From the NCBI GenBank assembly GCA_013289585.1, contig JABCZR010000001.1, positions 310,001 to 374,000 on the forward strand: a DNA stretch of 64,000 nucleotides, given 5' to 3'. The notes below the pieces were generated by a model that saw only the letters and a program-made list of their open reading frames with translations, had not been told where the DNA came from and made no database searches. Source of the stretch: Acidobacteriota bacterium. Its GTDB lineage: Bacteria > Acidobacteriota > Terriglobia > Acidiferrales > UBA7541. This document shows positions 38,593-47,305 of this stretch, one piece after another. Made by a program: the position numbers and the translations under genes. The first letter of the stretch is position 1. Each line of letters begins with the position of its first letter.

Positions 38593-39155
38593 GCACGATC
38601 GCATTTCTCGCCTTGCTCGTCCTCGTGGCCTTGCTGCGTTTCGTGGAGTTGGGCATTTCCAAGCGTCACCAGACGGAGATGATCGCTCGGGGCGCTGCAA
38701 AAATTGACGAACCAAGATTTCGCTGGATGGTCGCCCTGCACACTGCCGTGCTGATCGGAGCGGCGGTCGAAGTCGTCCTTTTGAAGCGCCCCTTCCTCCC
38801 CTGGCTTGCTGCGCCCATGTTCGTGGTGTTCCTGGCGGCAAACGCCGTCCGATGGTGGGTCATTCGAACGCTCGGAGATCACTGGAATGTTCAGGTCATG
38901 GACTCAACGCGCCTTGGCGTCGTGACTTCGGGACCTTTTCGCTTCGTCCGGCATCCAAACTACGCGGCCGTCTTCGCGGAATTGCTGGCTCTGCCTCTCA
39001 TTCATACGGCCTGGATCACGGCAACGGCGGGAGCTCTCGCGCACATCGGAGTCCTGACGCAACGCCTCTCGACCGAGGAGCGCGTGCTGTTCGCAAATCC
39101 TGAATATCGCGCGGCGATGTCCGGCAAGCCGAGGTTCTTGCCCGGGCTATTTTAA
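38583..39155 (+). CDS. ICMT-like membrane methyltransferase (BpsB-type)
   Basis: The ATG overlaps the polyketide synthase stop by 10 bases, so translation is coupled. The 190-residue protein has about four membrane helices and the isoprenylcysteine methyltransferase signature GPFRFVRHPNY, followed by EERVLF near the end. In bpsAB-type operons this enzyme O-methylates the alkylpyrone product using SAM. The neighbour relation supports that job more than action on prenylated protein. Confidence 0.9.
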   Translation: MDLSTIAFLALLVLVALLRFVELGISKRHQTEMIARGAAKIDEPRFRWMVALHTAVLIGAAVEVVLLKRPFLPWLAAPMFVVFLAANAVRWWVIRTLGDHWNVQVMDSTRLGVVTSGPFRFVRHPNYAAVFAELLALPLIHTAWITATAGALAHIGVLTQRLSTEERVLFANPEYRAAMSGKPRFLPGLF

Positions 39156-39169
39156 AGAAAAGGTGTCCA

Positions 39170-40051
39170 ATGCGGTGGCGAATCCACAGCGCGCTAGGCC
39201 TCCTGCTGCTCGCGGCAGCCGCGTGCCCTGCGGGCGCGGCCCAGGATGGAGCCGGCCCGGCATTTACATCCGTGCCGGAACTCGCGGCGGGATTTCATTC
39301 CCTCTACGCGCAGAACTTTACCGAAGCACGCGAAAAATTCGATGCCTGGAAATCACAGCATCCCGAAGAACCCTTTGGGGATATCGCCATCGCAGCCAGC
39401 TATCTGTTTGAGGAGCTTTACCGCCAGGGCGTACTGAGCAGCGATTACTTCCTCAACGAAAAAAGATTTTTGAATGGCATTGACGGCAAGCCGGATCCCG
39501 CGCGCATGAAAAGTTTTGATGATTCCATCGCAGTTGCCCGAAAACTTGCCAGGAAACGAATGACGGCAAACGCCAAGGATGCGGAAGCTCTTTTTGCCTT
39601 GACGATGGCCGCGGGGATGGAATCCGACGCCGACCTGATGCTCAGGAAGCAGCATATGGAGAGTCTGAAGAGGCTCAAGGAAGCCAACGAATATGCCAAG
39701 GTTCTGTTGGTGGAGCGGCCGAACGCCAACGATGCCTACGTCGCCCTGGGCTCGGCCAATTACATCATCGGGAGCCTCTCCGGAGGCGCGCGGTTTATGT
39801 TGTGGTTCGGCGGAATCCACGGCGACAAAAAGCTGGGCATGGACCAGCTTGGAAAAACGATTGATGGCGGGCTGTACCTGCAGTCGTACGCCAAGATTTT
39901 ACTGGCCCTCGCCGCGCGAAGAGAAAAACAGGACGCGCTGGCACAAAAGCTTCTTCTCGAATTAAGCGAGGAGTATCCGGAAAGCTCGCTGTTTGCCTCA
40001 GAGTACGCGAAATCGATGGGCCGCATCATTCCCGCCCAGATGCATCCTTGA
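39170..40051 (+). CDS. Secreted TPR-like protein in the polyketide cluster
   Basis: The ATG follows AAAAGGTG and lies 14 bases after the methyltransferase gene. The 293-residue protein has a signal peptide (LGLLLLAAAACPAGAAQ). It is helical throughout, with TPR-like repeats such as LAAGFHSLYAQNFTEAREKFDAW, NANDAYVALGSANYIIG and LAAREEKQDALAQKLLLEL. A SANYIIGSLSGGARFMLWF segment might contact membrane. Function unknown; position suggests a role in placing or exporting the lipid product. Confidence 0.75.
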   Translation: MRWRIHSALGLLLLAAAACPAGAAQDGAGPAFTSVPELAAGFHSLYAQNFTEAREKFDAWKSQHPEEPFGDIAIAASYLFEELYRQGVLSSDYFLNEKRFLNGIDGKPDPARMKSFDDSIAVARKLARKRMTANAKDAEALFALTMAAGMESDADLMLRKQHMESLKRLKEANEYAKVLLVERPNANDAYVALGSANYIIGSLSGGARFMLWFGGIHGDKKLGMDQLGKTIDGGLYLQSYAKILLALAARREKQDALAQKLLLELSEEYPESSLFASEYAKSMGRIIPAQMHP

Positions 40052-40171
40052 CGTCGTTTCCTGTCCCGCCACCAAGTATCTCTCGAAAAAAGAATCGAAA
40101 TTCTCCCTGATGGAATAGAATCGCGCTTGCATAGACGGGAAATCGCAATCCACTGTGCCGGGCGGTGAATC

Positions 40172-41026
40172 GTGTTCCAGGAAAACTTGCTCAAGGGCCG
40201 TGCCATTTTCTTGACCGGCGGCGGAACGGGACTCGGCCGGTCGATGGCCTTGCGATTTGCAGAGCTGGGCGCCCGCATGTTTCTCGTCGGACGGCGTGAG
40301 GAGCCGCTGCGCGAAACCTGCGAAGAGATTCACCGCGCCGGGGGCTCGGCGGCATTCACGACGTGTGATGTTCGTGATTACGCCGCGGTGGAAGCGGCTG
40401 CGGCGAAGGCCGAGGAACAGTTCGGCGAAATCAACGCGCTGGTCAACAATGCCGCGGGAAATTTCATGGCGCGCACCGAAAAGCTTACGCCCAACGCATT
40501 CAACGCCGTCGTAGGCATCGTGCTCCACGGTTCCTTTCACTGCACGCAGGTTTTTGGCAAGCGCTGGATTTCACAGAAACTGGGCGGCAACGTTCTCAAC
40601 ATCGTGACCACTTACGCGGCCGCGAATTGCGGCTCAGGATTTGTGGTTCCCTCGGCCTGCGCGAAAGCCGGCGTGCTGGCGATGACCACTTCGCTTGCCG
40701 TGGAGTGGGCGAAATATCACATTCGCCTGAACGCCATTGCGCCCGGGCCCTTTCCGACCGAAGGCGCGTGGTCCCGCCTGATGCCTTCGAAGCCGTTCGA
40801 GGACCACGCCAGGGACAAACATCCGATGAAGCGCTTCGGAAAGCACGCGGAACTCGCCAACCTCGCCGCATTTCTTCTCAGCGACATGGCGGAATATATC
40901 AACGGCGAATGCGTGGTCATTGACGGCGGGCAGTGGCTTCGTGGCGCCGGCGAATTCAACGATCTGCTCCTGCTCCCGGAAGACGCCTGGGAAGCCATGG
41001 AGTCCGCGCGTGCAAAAAAATCCTGA
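40172..41026 (+). CDS. Short-chain dehydrogenase/reductase (2,4-dienoyl-CoA reductase-like)
   Basis: A GTG starts this 284-residue Rossmann enzyme. It has TGGGTGLG for NAD(P), NNAAGNF, and a substrate segment with S-x-K-type residues (SACAKAGV in the active-site region). The C-terminal part EDHARDKHPMKRFG and DGGQWLRGAGEF resembles peroxisomal-type 2,4-dienoyl-CoA reductases. The classical SDR Tyr appears replaced by Ala/Cys context here, as in DECR enzymes. It could reduce acyl-CoA starters for the polyketide synthase or serve beta-oxidation. Confidence 0.85.
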   Translation: MFQENLLKGRAIFLTGGGTGLGRSMALRFAELGARMFLVGRREEPLRETCEEIHRAGGSAAFTTCDVRDYAAVEAAAAKAEEQFGEINALVNNAAGNFMARTEKLTPNAFNAVVGIVLHGSFHCTQVFGKRWISQKLGGNVLNIVTTYAAANCGSGFVVPSACAKAGVLAMTTSLAVEWAKYHIRLNAIAPGPFPTEGAWSRLMPSKPFEDHARDKHPMKRFGKHAELANLAAFLLSDMAEYINGECVVIDGGQWLRGAGEFNDLLLLPEDAWEAMESARAKKS

Positions 41027-41032
41027 GGTCCG

Positions 41033-42427
41033 CTATTGAGGTAGCGCGCGCTTGCGAAGTTCGACGCGCAGCTTGAGGTCGCCGACGTTCTGCCCGTTCG
41101 ATTCCGCGTGAACCGTGACTTCCTGCGCCTCGCTCTTTCGCGGCGCATTTTCTGCGAGCGCCGGTAAGTTTATTTCAATGCGCGACGCAGCCACCTGTTT
41201 CGCCGCTACAGAAAACTTTCCTGTCCCGTATTGCGCGGTCCATCCGGCCGGCAGGCTCACCGTCAGTGTAACTTCTTGTGCCTTCGCGGTTCGATTACGA
41301 ATCCAGAGGGGAATCACGAGCGTGCCGGGAGCCTGAAGGGCAATCTCCGGCGGCTCCGGATGTGGAAGATTCGTGAGCCCATGGGCGCGCCGAAATTCAC
41401 CGTAAAAACTCCATGGCCCGGCAAGTTCAACCGATAATTCAGGCCGCGCGGGTTCCACCGAAACTTCCGGCCGCGCAAATGAAATGGCGGCCGGGGTAAC
41501 GCCGTCAAAAATATCTCCGGTCACGCTGCCGCCGACCAGCGATTTGCCGAGCACGAATTGCAACTCGTCCGTCCAGCCGCCATCCGCGGTGACCAGTTTT
41601 TCCAGTTGCGCTTCGTCCATGGCGGCGATGGTATCGAGAAAAGACTTCGCCTGCGTCTGGTGCGAGCGGAAGGAATCGAGCGCCATCCGCCAGTAAGGCT
41701 GCTTCGTTGACTTGGAAAGGTCTTTCACGGAATAGCGCGGCCCTTTGCCGCGAAAAATATCTTCGCGGTCCGCGTCGGCAAAATAGTAGATTTTCTTAAT
41801 CTGCCACGGCCGCAGGTTTTCGAGATAGGGTTCCAGCCGCTTCATCGGGCCGGCAACTTGCTCCGGGAAAGCCGTGGGATCGCCGGCGAGATCGAAGGCT
41901 TCCGTGGCCAGCAAACCAGAAGCTTGATGGTCACCGTGGTCTTCGCCGATAAATGTGCCCGGCAGAAAAGTGAGTATCACTTCCGGACGCGTCAGCCGCA
42001 CGATGCGCACGAGCTGCTCGAGCGAACTGCCGTGCCCCCAGTTCGCCAGCGACTGCAACACATTTTGCGACGCGGTGTCCTTGCCGCCGAGGAACCAGAC
42101 ATTCGTAATTCCCAGCGTGGCCAGCGCATTGCGCGCCTCGATCTCGCGGACATCGCCGAGGGCCGCGGCTTGCTCGGCACCCGCTTCATTCGCGCCGCTG
42201 CTGCCATGCGTGCCAAAGACCACCGCAACGCGTTTCCCCTCATCCAGCGCGCGCGCGAGGTAAGGCGTGGCCGCACCCTCGTCGTCGGGATGCGCCACCA
42301 CCAGCAGAATATCCACTTTGTAGCGCCCGTCCGGCAACGGAAGCGCCTTCGGCTCCTGCGCCGCGCTCGCCAGCCCCGGGCAAAGAAGGATTAATGCGAA
42401 AATCAGTTGCATCGCGATCCGTTGCAT
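41033..42427 (-). CDS. Secreted PIG-L/LmbE-like deacetylase with NEW3-type C-terminal domain
   Basis: AGGGG precedes the ATG. The 464-residue protein has a signal peptide (LIFALILLCPGLASAA). The zinc deacetylase core has VVAHPDDEGAATPY and GEDHGDHQASGLLA, followed by a beta domain (RNRTAKAQEVTLTVSLPAGW) resembling NEW3. PIG-L enzymes remove acetyl groups from N-acetylglucosaminyl or related sugars. An exported version probably acts on polysaccharide or glycoconjugates. The gene converges with the SDR, six bases apart. Confidence 0.9.
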   Translation of the reverse strand: MQRIAMQLIFALILLCPGLASAAQEPKALPLPDGRYKVDILLVVAHPDDEGAATPYLARALDEGKRVAVVFGTHGSSGANEAGAEQAAALGDVREIEARNALATLGITNVWFLGGKDTASQNVLQSLANWGHGSSLEQLVRIVRLTRPEVILTFLPGTFIGEDHGDHQASGLLATEAFDLAGDPTAFPEQVAGPMKRLEPYLENLRPWQIKKIYYFADADREDIFRGKGPRYSVKDLSKSTKQPYWRMALDSFRSHQTQAKSFLDTIAAMDEAQLEKLVTADGGWTDELQFVLGKSLVGGSVTGDIFDGVTPAAISFARPEVSVEPARPELSVELAGPWSFYGEFRRAHGLTNLPHPEPPEIALQAPGTLVIPLWIRNRTAKAQEVTLTVSLPAGWTAQYGTGKFSVAAKQVAASRIEINLPALAENAPRKSEAQEVTVHAESNGQNVGDLKLRVELRKRALPQ

Positions 42428-42634
42428 TCACCGGCCCCTGAGTTTCTCAATTTCCACGAATAATACCGTTCAGTTTACCTTGGAGAACTGTGTGGGCAAA
42501 ACGAGGGCGCAAGGCGGCCACCATCTTCGCGAACCTGCATGGCACCCGGAGTTTGCTGCCTCTGCTCAAAGCATCTCCCCAACCTTGATAATTCGTCCAG
42601 TTTTCCTGCGTAATAGGAGAGGAGGGACACTTCA

Positions 42635-43378
42635 ATGCGTTTGTCGAAAAAACCCTACTATCCCCTCGTGGCAATACTGGCGATAGTCATCTTCGCTCTT
42701 TCTTCCGGCGCCAGCTTTCCCCTGGGGGCCACCGATGATTCGTTTGCGCCGGCGATCGAGGCCGCGCGAAAAACCCGCGATGAGCCGCAGTTACAGTCGT
42801 TGACGACGCGACTCGAAGAGAGCATCACACGGAATGCCGCCGATGCCGTGACCTATTTCGACTTGGCCCTGGTGCGGAGCTATCTCATGGATGTCTACGA
42901 AATGCGCAAGGACAAGAAGGCGGCGGCGGTCGCGGTAGACAAGGCCATTGAAGCAGTGCAGCACTCCATCCAGCTCAATGACAAGTCAGCGGGCGCGCAT
43001 AGCTTGCTCGCCGATCTCTATGGCAGAAAAATTCCGCTGGGGAATGCGATGTTAGCCGGCCCCAAGTTCGGCCCGAAGGTCAAAGAGGAGAATACCAAAG
43101 CCATGGCCCTCGACGACAAGAGCCCGCACGTTTGGGCCAGCCTTGGCCGCCAGTACCTGCTGGCCCCGAAGATGTTTGGCGGCGACGCCACCAAAGCCAT
43201 CGAGAGCTTCCAGAAGTCCTTGGCCATCGATCCTTCTCAGGATGAAACTTGGGTCTGGCTCGCGAGGGCCTACGAAAAGCAAGGCGATAAGACCAAATCT
43301 CAAGGTGCCATCCAGCACGCTCTCGCCTTAGATCCTGACTCTCCTTGGGTCAAAGACGCAGCCAACTCGCTGAATTAA
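42635..43378 (+). CDS. Secreted tetratricopeptide-repeat protein
   Basis: GGAGAGGAGG lies just ahead of the ATG. The 247-residue protein has an N-terminal hydrophobic segment (LVAILAIVIFALSSGASF), probably a signal anchor. TPRs follow, with the clearest copies at ATKAIESFQKSLAIDPSQDETWVWLARAYEK and GAIQHALALDPDSPW. No catalytic residues are seen. It sits alone upstream of a toxin-antitoxin pair. Confidence 0.85.
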   Translation: MRLSKKPYYPLVAILAIVIFALSSGASFPLGATDDSFAPAIEAARKTRDEPQLQSLTTRLEESITRNAADAVTYFDLALVRSYLMDVYEMRKDKKAAAVAVDKAIEAVQHSIQLNDKSAGAHSLLADLYGRKIPLGNAMLAGPKFGPKVKEENTKAMALDDKSPHVWASLGRQYLLAPKMFGGDATKAIESFQKSLAIDPSQDETWVWLARAYEKQGDKTKSQGAIQHALALDPDSPWVKDAANSLN

Positions 43379-43415
43379 AATGGATTACGAGGTCGACCAG
43401 GAGTGCGTAATACTG

Positions 43416-43445
43416 TTTCCATATCGATAGATGATGAGATATAAT
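43416..43445 (+). promoter_or_regulatory. Candidate promoter of the first toxin-antitoxin pair
   Basis: A perfect -10 TATAAT (43440-43445) has a weak -35 (TTTCCA, about 43416-43421) 18 bases upstream. It lies about 43 bases before the antitoxin ATG. Two ATCGAT words at 43423-43428 and 43454-43459 flank the -10 and could be half-sites for autorepression by the antitoxin. Confidence 0.5.
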
Positions 43446-43487
43446 CAGCTTTGATCGATGTGCTCTCCAGGGGAGACACTCAAAGCT

Positions 43488-43706
43488 ATGGAAAAACTCA
43501 AAGTCAAGGTTTCTCCCAAGTATCAAGTGGTCATCCCGAAGCAGATTCGCGAGGAGCTCCAGCTCCTGCCTGGCCAGGAACTCATCGTTTACATAATGGA
43601 TGGAAGCGTTCGCTTTACCAAGCTGCGATCCATCAAAGATCTCCGTGGCATCGCCAAAGGCATGAAATGGAAGGATGACTACCGCGATCGCAATGACCGG
43701 TTCTGA
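43488..43706 (+). CDS. AbrB/MazE-type antitoxin
   Basis: The ATG at 43488 starts a 72-residue swapped-hairpin protein, with the AbrB DNA-binding core KVSPKYQVVIPKQIREELQLLPGQELIVY. The C-terminal tail (LRGIAKGMKWKDDYRD) is the likely toxin-neutralising part. It overlaps the PIN toxin gene by about 32 bases, which ensures coupled translation. It should repress its own promoter together with the toxin. Confidence 0.9.
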   Translation: MEKLKVKVSPKYQVVIPKQIREELQLLPGQELIVYIMDGSVRFTKLRSIKDLRGIAKGMKWKDDYRDRNDRF

Positions 43707-44073
43707 AATTGTCCTGATTGATTCATCCGGCTGGCTGGAATATATCACCGGCGATGAGAAAGCCGATGCGTTCGGGGCAATCTTCCAGAAGGACGTTCAA
43801 GTTCTGGTTCCTACAATCGTTCTTTATGAAGTCTTGAAGATTCTGCTGCTTCGAGCGGGGGGATCTCAGGCAAACGTTTTTCTCTCCGAGGCGCTGCGTC
43901 GGAGTGTCGTGGATCTCACGGACACGATTGCGCTGTCCGCCGCGTCGCTGAGTATCGACCATAAGCTGACGATGGCCGATGCGATCATCTACGCAACCGC
44001 ACAGTCGCATCATGCGGAGCTAATTACTTCGGACGCTCATTTCACGGGTTTGCCTGGCGTTACCGTTCTCTAG
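43675..44073 (+). CDS. PIN-domain toxin (VapC-like ribonuclease)
   Basis: The 132-residue PIN protein has the acidic residues IDSSGW, VLYEVL, MADAIIYATA and SDAHF expected for a metal-dependent RNase. ATG 43675 overlaps the antitoxin; ATG 43693 (MTGSEIVLIDSSGW) gives a more usual VapC N-terminus and is equally possible. It is likely an RNase against tRNA or rRNA held in check by the upstream AbrB-type protein. Confidence 0.9.
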   Translation: MTTAIAMTGSEIVLIDSSGWLEYITGDEKADAFGAIFQKDVQVLVPTIVLYEVLKILLLRAGGSQANVFLSEALRRSVVDLTDTIALSAASLSIDHKLTMADAIIYATAQSHHAELITSDAHFTGLPGVTVL

Positions 44074-44183
44074 CTCACCAAACTCCTTGTTTTTTCTTGT
44101 TAGTGATTCGCGCAAAAAGTTGACGTTCGCTCCCACGCCGCGTAGCATGCGCTTCAATCTTCAGCCAGAGTCACAGAGGCGCT

Positions 44184-45842
44184 ATGACCAATGGGACGAC
44201 TCGCCGCGAGTTTCTCGGCTCGCTTGCTGCCTTCTCGCTTTTCCCTCTCGAACAGGAAAAGCCGGACCTGATTCTCCACAACGGCCATGTGGTGACTGTA
44301 AATCCTGCCGAGCCAACCGCGGAAGCGGTGGCCATCGCCCGCGGCCAATTTTTTGCCGTGGGAAAAAACGCAGACGTTTTGAATCTCGCGACACCCGGCG
44401 TTCGAAAGATCGACCTCAGCGGAAAAACAGTGCTCCCGGGTTTCATCGACGCCCATTCGCATCCGGCACAGGCTGGCCTGATGCACCTACGCATGGTGGA
44501 TTGCGACCTCCGCTCGATCTCCGCAATTCAGGTGGCCTTGCGTGAACGCGCCGCGAAGACTTCCCCCGGAGATTGGGTTCTCGGCTTCAAGTATGACGAC
44601 ACAAAAACCGAAGAAGTCCGGCCACTCAGCGTTGCGGATCTGGACGCCGCTGTTCCCGATCATCCCGTTCACATCCAGCACCGCGGCGGCCACACCACGT
44701 ATTCGAATTCCCTCGCGTTTCGAAAAGCCGGGATCGACGACAAAACTGCCGATCCTCCGGGCGGAAAAATCGATCGCGACCCGGCAACAGGAAAACCAAG
44801 TGGCCGCGTCGCCGAAGCGGCCAACGCACTCTTTGAGAAAGCAATTCCATCCAATTTCTCCCGTGACGACTATCGCGAAGGCGTGAAACTCATCTCCAAA
44901 ATGCTCGCCAAGTCCGGAATCACTTCCGCAACGGAAGCACAGGGAAACCCGACCGATCTGCGCGCCTATCAGGATGCCCGCGACTCCGGCGAACTCCTCT
45001 ATCGCGCCTACTGCTTCATCAACTACCACTACATCGATGCGATGATCGCGGCCGGCGTTCGCACCGGACTAGGCGACGAGTGGGTCCGCGTCGGCGCGAT
45101 GAAGCTCGTCTGCGACGGTTCGATCTCCGAACGCACCGCGCGTCTATCCACGCCGTACGAAGGCCGTCCCAATGACTTCGGCATTCTCGTTATGACCGAA
45201 GAAGAGCTCTACACCTATGGGCGCAAAGCGCATCTCGCGGGCTGGCAGATCGGCACGCACGCCAACGGCGACGTGGGCATTGACACTACACTCCGCGTCT
45301 ACGAACGGTTGCAGCGCGAAAGTCCGCGCCACGATCCGCGCTTTCGTCTCGAACATTGCACTGTCGTCAACGACAGCTTGATCGCCCGCATCAAGACGCT
45401 TGGCGCCATCCCCACGCCCTTTTCCACCTACGTCTACTATCACGGCGAAAAAATGCGCTATTACGGCGCGGAACGACTCAATCAAATGTTCGCTCTGCGC
45501 AGCTTCCTCGATGCCGGTATTCGCGCCACGCAGGCTTCCGATTACCCGCCGGGAGAGTTTATTCCCATGATGGCCTTGCAATCCGAAGTGACCCGCACCG
45601 ACACCAAGGGAAACGTCTGGGGACCAAAACAGAAAATTACGGTGGAAGAGGCAATTCGCGTGGGCACCATCAACGGCGCCTACGCCTCCTATGAAGAAAA
45701 TCTCAAAGGTTCCATCGAAGCCGGCAAGCTCGCCGATCTCGTCGTCCTCGGCCGCGATCCTCTCAAGGAAAATCCCTCGACGCTTGTCACCATCCCCGTC
45801 GAACGCACCATGGCCGGCGGCCGCTGGACATTCGAATCGTAG
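44184..45842 (+). CDS. Tat-exported amidohydrolase (YtcJ-like, amidohydrolase-3 family)
   Basis: The 552-residue protein begins with a twin-arginine-type signal TRREFLGSLAAF. The metal-dependent hydrolase core has DAHSHPAQAG (two His ligands), RLEHCTVVND and ATQASDYPPGEF, ending with GKLADLVVLGRDPL. YtcJ-type enzymes are putative metallo-amidohydrolases of unknown substrate, often secreted. The upstream 110 bases hold no clear promoter. Confidence 0.9.
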   Translation: MTNGTTRREFLGSLAAFSLFPLEQEKPDLILHNGHVVTVNPAEPTAEAVAIARGQFFAVGKNADVLNLATPGVRKIDLSGKTVLPGFIDAHSHPAQAGLMHLRMVDCDLRSISAIQVALRERAAKTSPGDWVLGFKYDDTKTEEVRPLSVADLDAAVPDHPVHIQHRGGHTTYSNSLAFRKAGIDDKTADPPGGKIDRDPATGKPSGRVAEAANALFEKAIPSNFSRDDYREGVKLISKMLAKSGITSATEAQGNPTDLRAYQDARDSGELLYRAYCFINYHYIDAMIAAGVRTGLGDEWVRVGAMKLVCDGSISERTARLSTPYEGRPNDFGILVMTEEELYTYGRKAHLAGWQIGTHANGDVGIDTTLRVYERLQRESPRHDPRFRLEHCTVVNDSLIARIKTLGAIPTPFSTYVYYHGEKMRYYGAERLNQMFALRSFLDAGIRATQASDYPPGEFIPMMALQSEVTRTDTKGNVWGPKQKITVEEAIRVGTINGAYASYEENLKGSIEAGKLADLVVLGRDPLKENPSTLVTIPVERTMAGGRWTFES

Positions 45843-45969
45843 ATTTTTTGTAAATTGCGCTCCGGCCCAGCGCGTCAGGGCAGGTGTAGCGGGCGAGTTT
45901 CCGACGATCCGACCGATCGGGACTTAGTCGAATTCACGGGTGTACAGTAAGGAGGACTGGAGGAAGGCG

Positions 45970-46551
45970 ATGAAAAAAGAATGGATTTGGGCGGGGATAG
46001 TAGCCTCGGCAGGAATAACGGCGCTGGCGTCAGGGCAAGGACTGCCGCCGGGACCGATGCCGACGCCAACCGTGAACGTGGGTCCGGTCGCGGCGGCGAA
46101 GGCAGCGAATCCCACCCCGAGTGCAGCGGCAAAAAATCAGGGTCAAAAAACGGCGATAGGAGTGGGACCGGCGTCCGTGAAGGCTTCGGGGCCCTCGGCA
46201 TACTGGACGGACCTGGTGGACATCGACGGCGATGGAGTCGAAGAGGACACGCAGTTTCTGTACGATAAGCAGCGCGGAATCCTGTACACCTATAAACAGG
46301 ACAACTACCAGTGTGCGGACGGGACCTCGCAAGATGGGGACGTGCTGATGGGAATTTACACGCAGGGAAATACCGCGGGAAATCCGTCGGGGTCGGGATG
46401 GTTCGTGGTTGCGGTGAAGGCCGGGCAATGCGGCGAAAAAAAGGCGGGCCTTTTCGGGTGCCGTTTCAACGCCAGCGGAAAGCCCACGACCTGCGGCACT
46501 GCGAGAGTGCGGGAAGAGTCAGGCGAGGTAGAGGTAATGGTCAAGAAGTAG
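45970..46551 (+). CDS. Secreted hypothetical protein with acidic Asp-rich loop
   Basis: The ATG at 45970 follows GGAGGAAGG. The 193-residue protein has a signal peptide (IWAGIVASAGITALASG) and a Pro/Ala/Thr-rich linker. A domain starting at YWTDLVDIDGDGVEEDTQFLYD resembles a calcium-binding FG-GAP-like turn (DxDGDG). Four Cys residues later could form disulfides. No family is recognised. Confidence 0.75.
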   Translation: MKKEWIWAGIVASAGITALASGQGLPPGPMPTPTVNVGPVAAAKAANPTPSAAAKNQGQKTAIGVGPASVKASGPSAYWTDLVDIDGDGVEEDTQFLYDKQRGILYTYKQDNYQCADGTSQDGDVLMGIYTQGNTAGNPSGSGWFVVAVKAGQCGEKKAGLFGCRFNASGKPTTCGTARVREESGEVEVMVKK

Positions 46552-46684
46552 TGGAAAGCCTGGACCACAGTGATTGTCTCTTGCATACCTGGGGTCGCGT
46601 TGACGGGTACCGATGCGGGATGTAGACTCCCGCCAACCCTACGGGGCGCAACTCCATCCATCGAATAAAAAATCAGGAGGCAAC

Positions 46685-47125
46685 ATGAGGAAAGTTTTAT
46701 GGGTCACTCTTTTTGTCGCCACATTGTTGGCAGCACTCCCTGCCCGCGCGCAGAATCCGAACTATGACGTCGGCCCAGTGTGGCGCGTCACCTATTACCA
46801 CATCATTCCCGGTCAGGGAGAAGCGTTCTGGAAAGATTTTCGCGAGAACTTGAAGCCCATATACGAATCGTTGAAGAAAGAAGGCTTGATCAGCGATTAC
46901 AAAGTCTGGGTGAACGTAACCACCGATCACCCAGGCGACTGGGACGTTGCCTTGGGACTGCTGGTCGCGAACTATGCGGCGATCGATCAGCTCGACGCCA
47001 AAGCCGCGACCAGTGTCGCCAAGCATTACGGCTCGCGAGACGCCATGATCGAAGCAGGAAGGAAACGCAATGCGCTCCGCGAAGTCGTGGCAAGTAAGTT
47101 GGCTCGCGAAGTGATGCCCAAGTAG
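46685..47125 (+). CDS. Secreted hypothetical protein, possibly a dimeric alpha-beta barrel
   Basis: AGGAGG sits just before the ATG at 46685. The 146-residue protein has a signal peptide (LFVATLLAALPARAQ). The fold has a central WRVTYYHIIPGQGEAFWKDFRENLKPIYESLK and a C-terminal REVVASKLAREV helix. The YYxxxPGxxxxFWKDF arrangement is typical of ferredoxin-like dimeric alpha-beta barrels, but no ligand residues are clear. Function unknown. Confidence 0.75.
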   Translation: MRKVLWVTLFVATLLAALPARAQNPNYDVGPVWRVTYYHIIPGQGEAFWKDFRENLKPIYESLKKEGLISDYKVWVNVTTDHPGDWDVALGLLVANYAAIDQLDAKAATSVAKHYGSRDAMIEAGRKRNALREVVASKLAREVMPK

Positions 47126-47226
47126 CAGTCGGATCTCGTGTAAAACGAGACGCGTGGGACAACGCTCCAGAGGGTGGCGACAGGAGGCGAGAGGAGGAAT
47201 AAAACAAAAAGCGCGCAATTTGCCCG

Positions 47227-47275
47227 TTGACACGACAGCCATCTCCTTGACCCTACGGGGACCCGCCGATAAGCT
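47227..47275 (+). promoter_or_regulatory. Candidate promoter region of thrS
   Basis: Two -35-like hexamers, TTGACA (47227-47232) and TTGACC (47247-47252), lie upstream of GATAAG/TAAGCT (47268-47275), 15-17 bases after the second. Spacing fits a weak sigma-70 promoter for thrS. No T-box or thrS operator-like tRNA mimic is seen. Confidence 0.35.
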
Positions 47276-47305
47276 TAGTGTTTCTCCTTCCAGGTGAACA
47301 CGAAC

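Noticed and set aside
47126-47305. T-box or tRNA-like operator for thrS
   Set aside because: No specifier loop, T-box core or tRNA-Thr-like arm could be recognised; only weak promoter hexamers and a small TCTCGT/ACGAGA hairpin.
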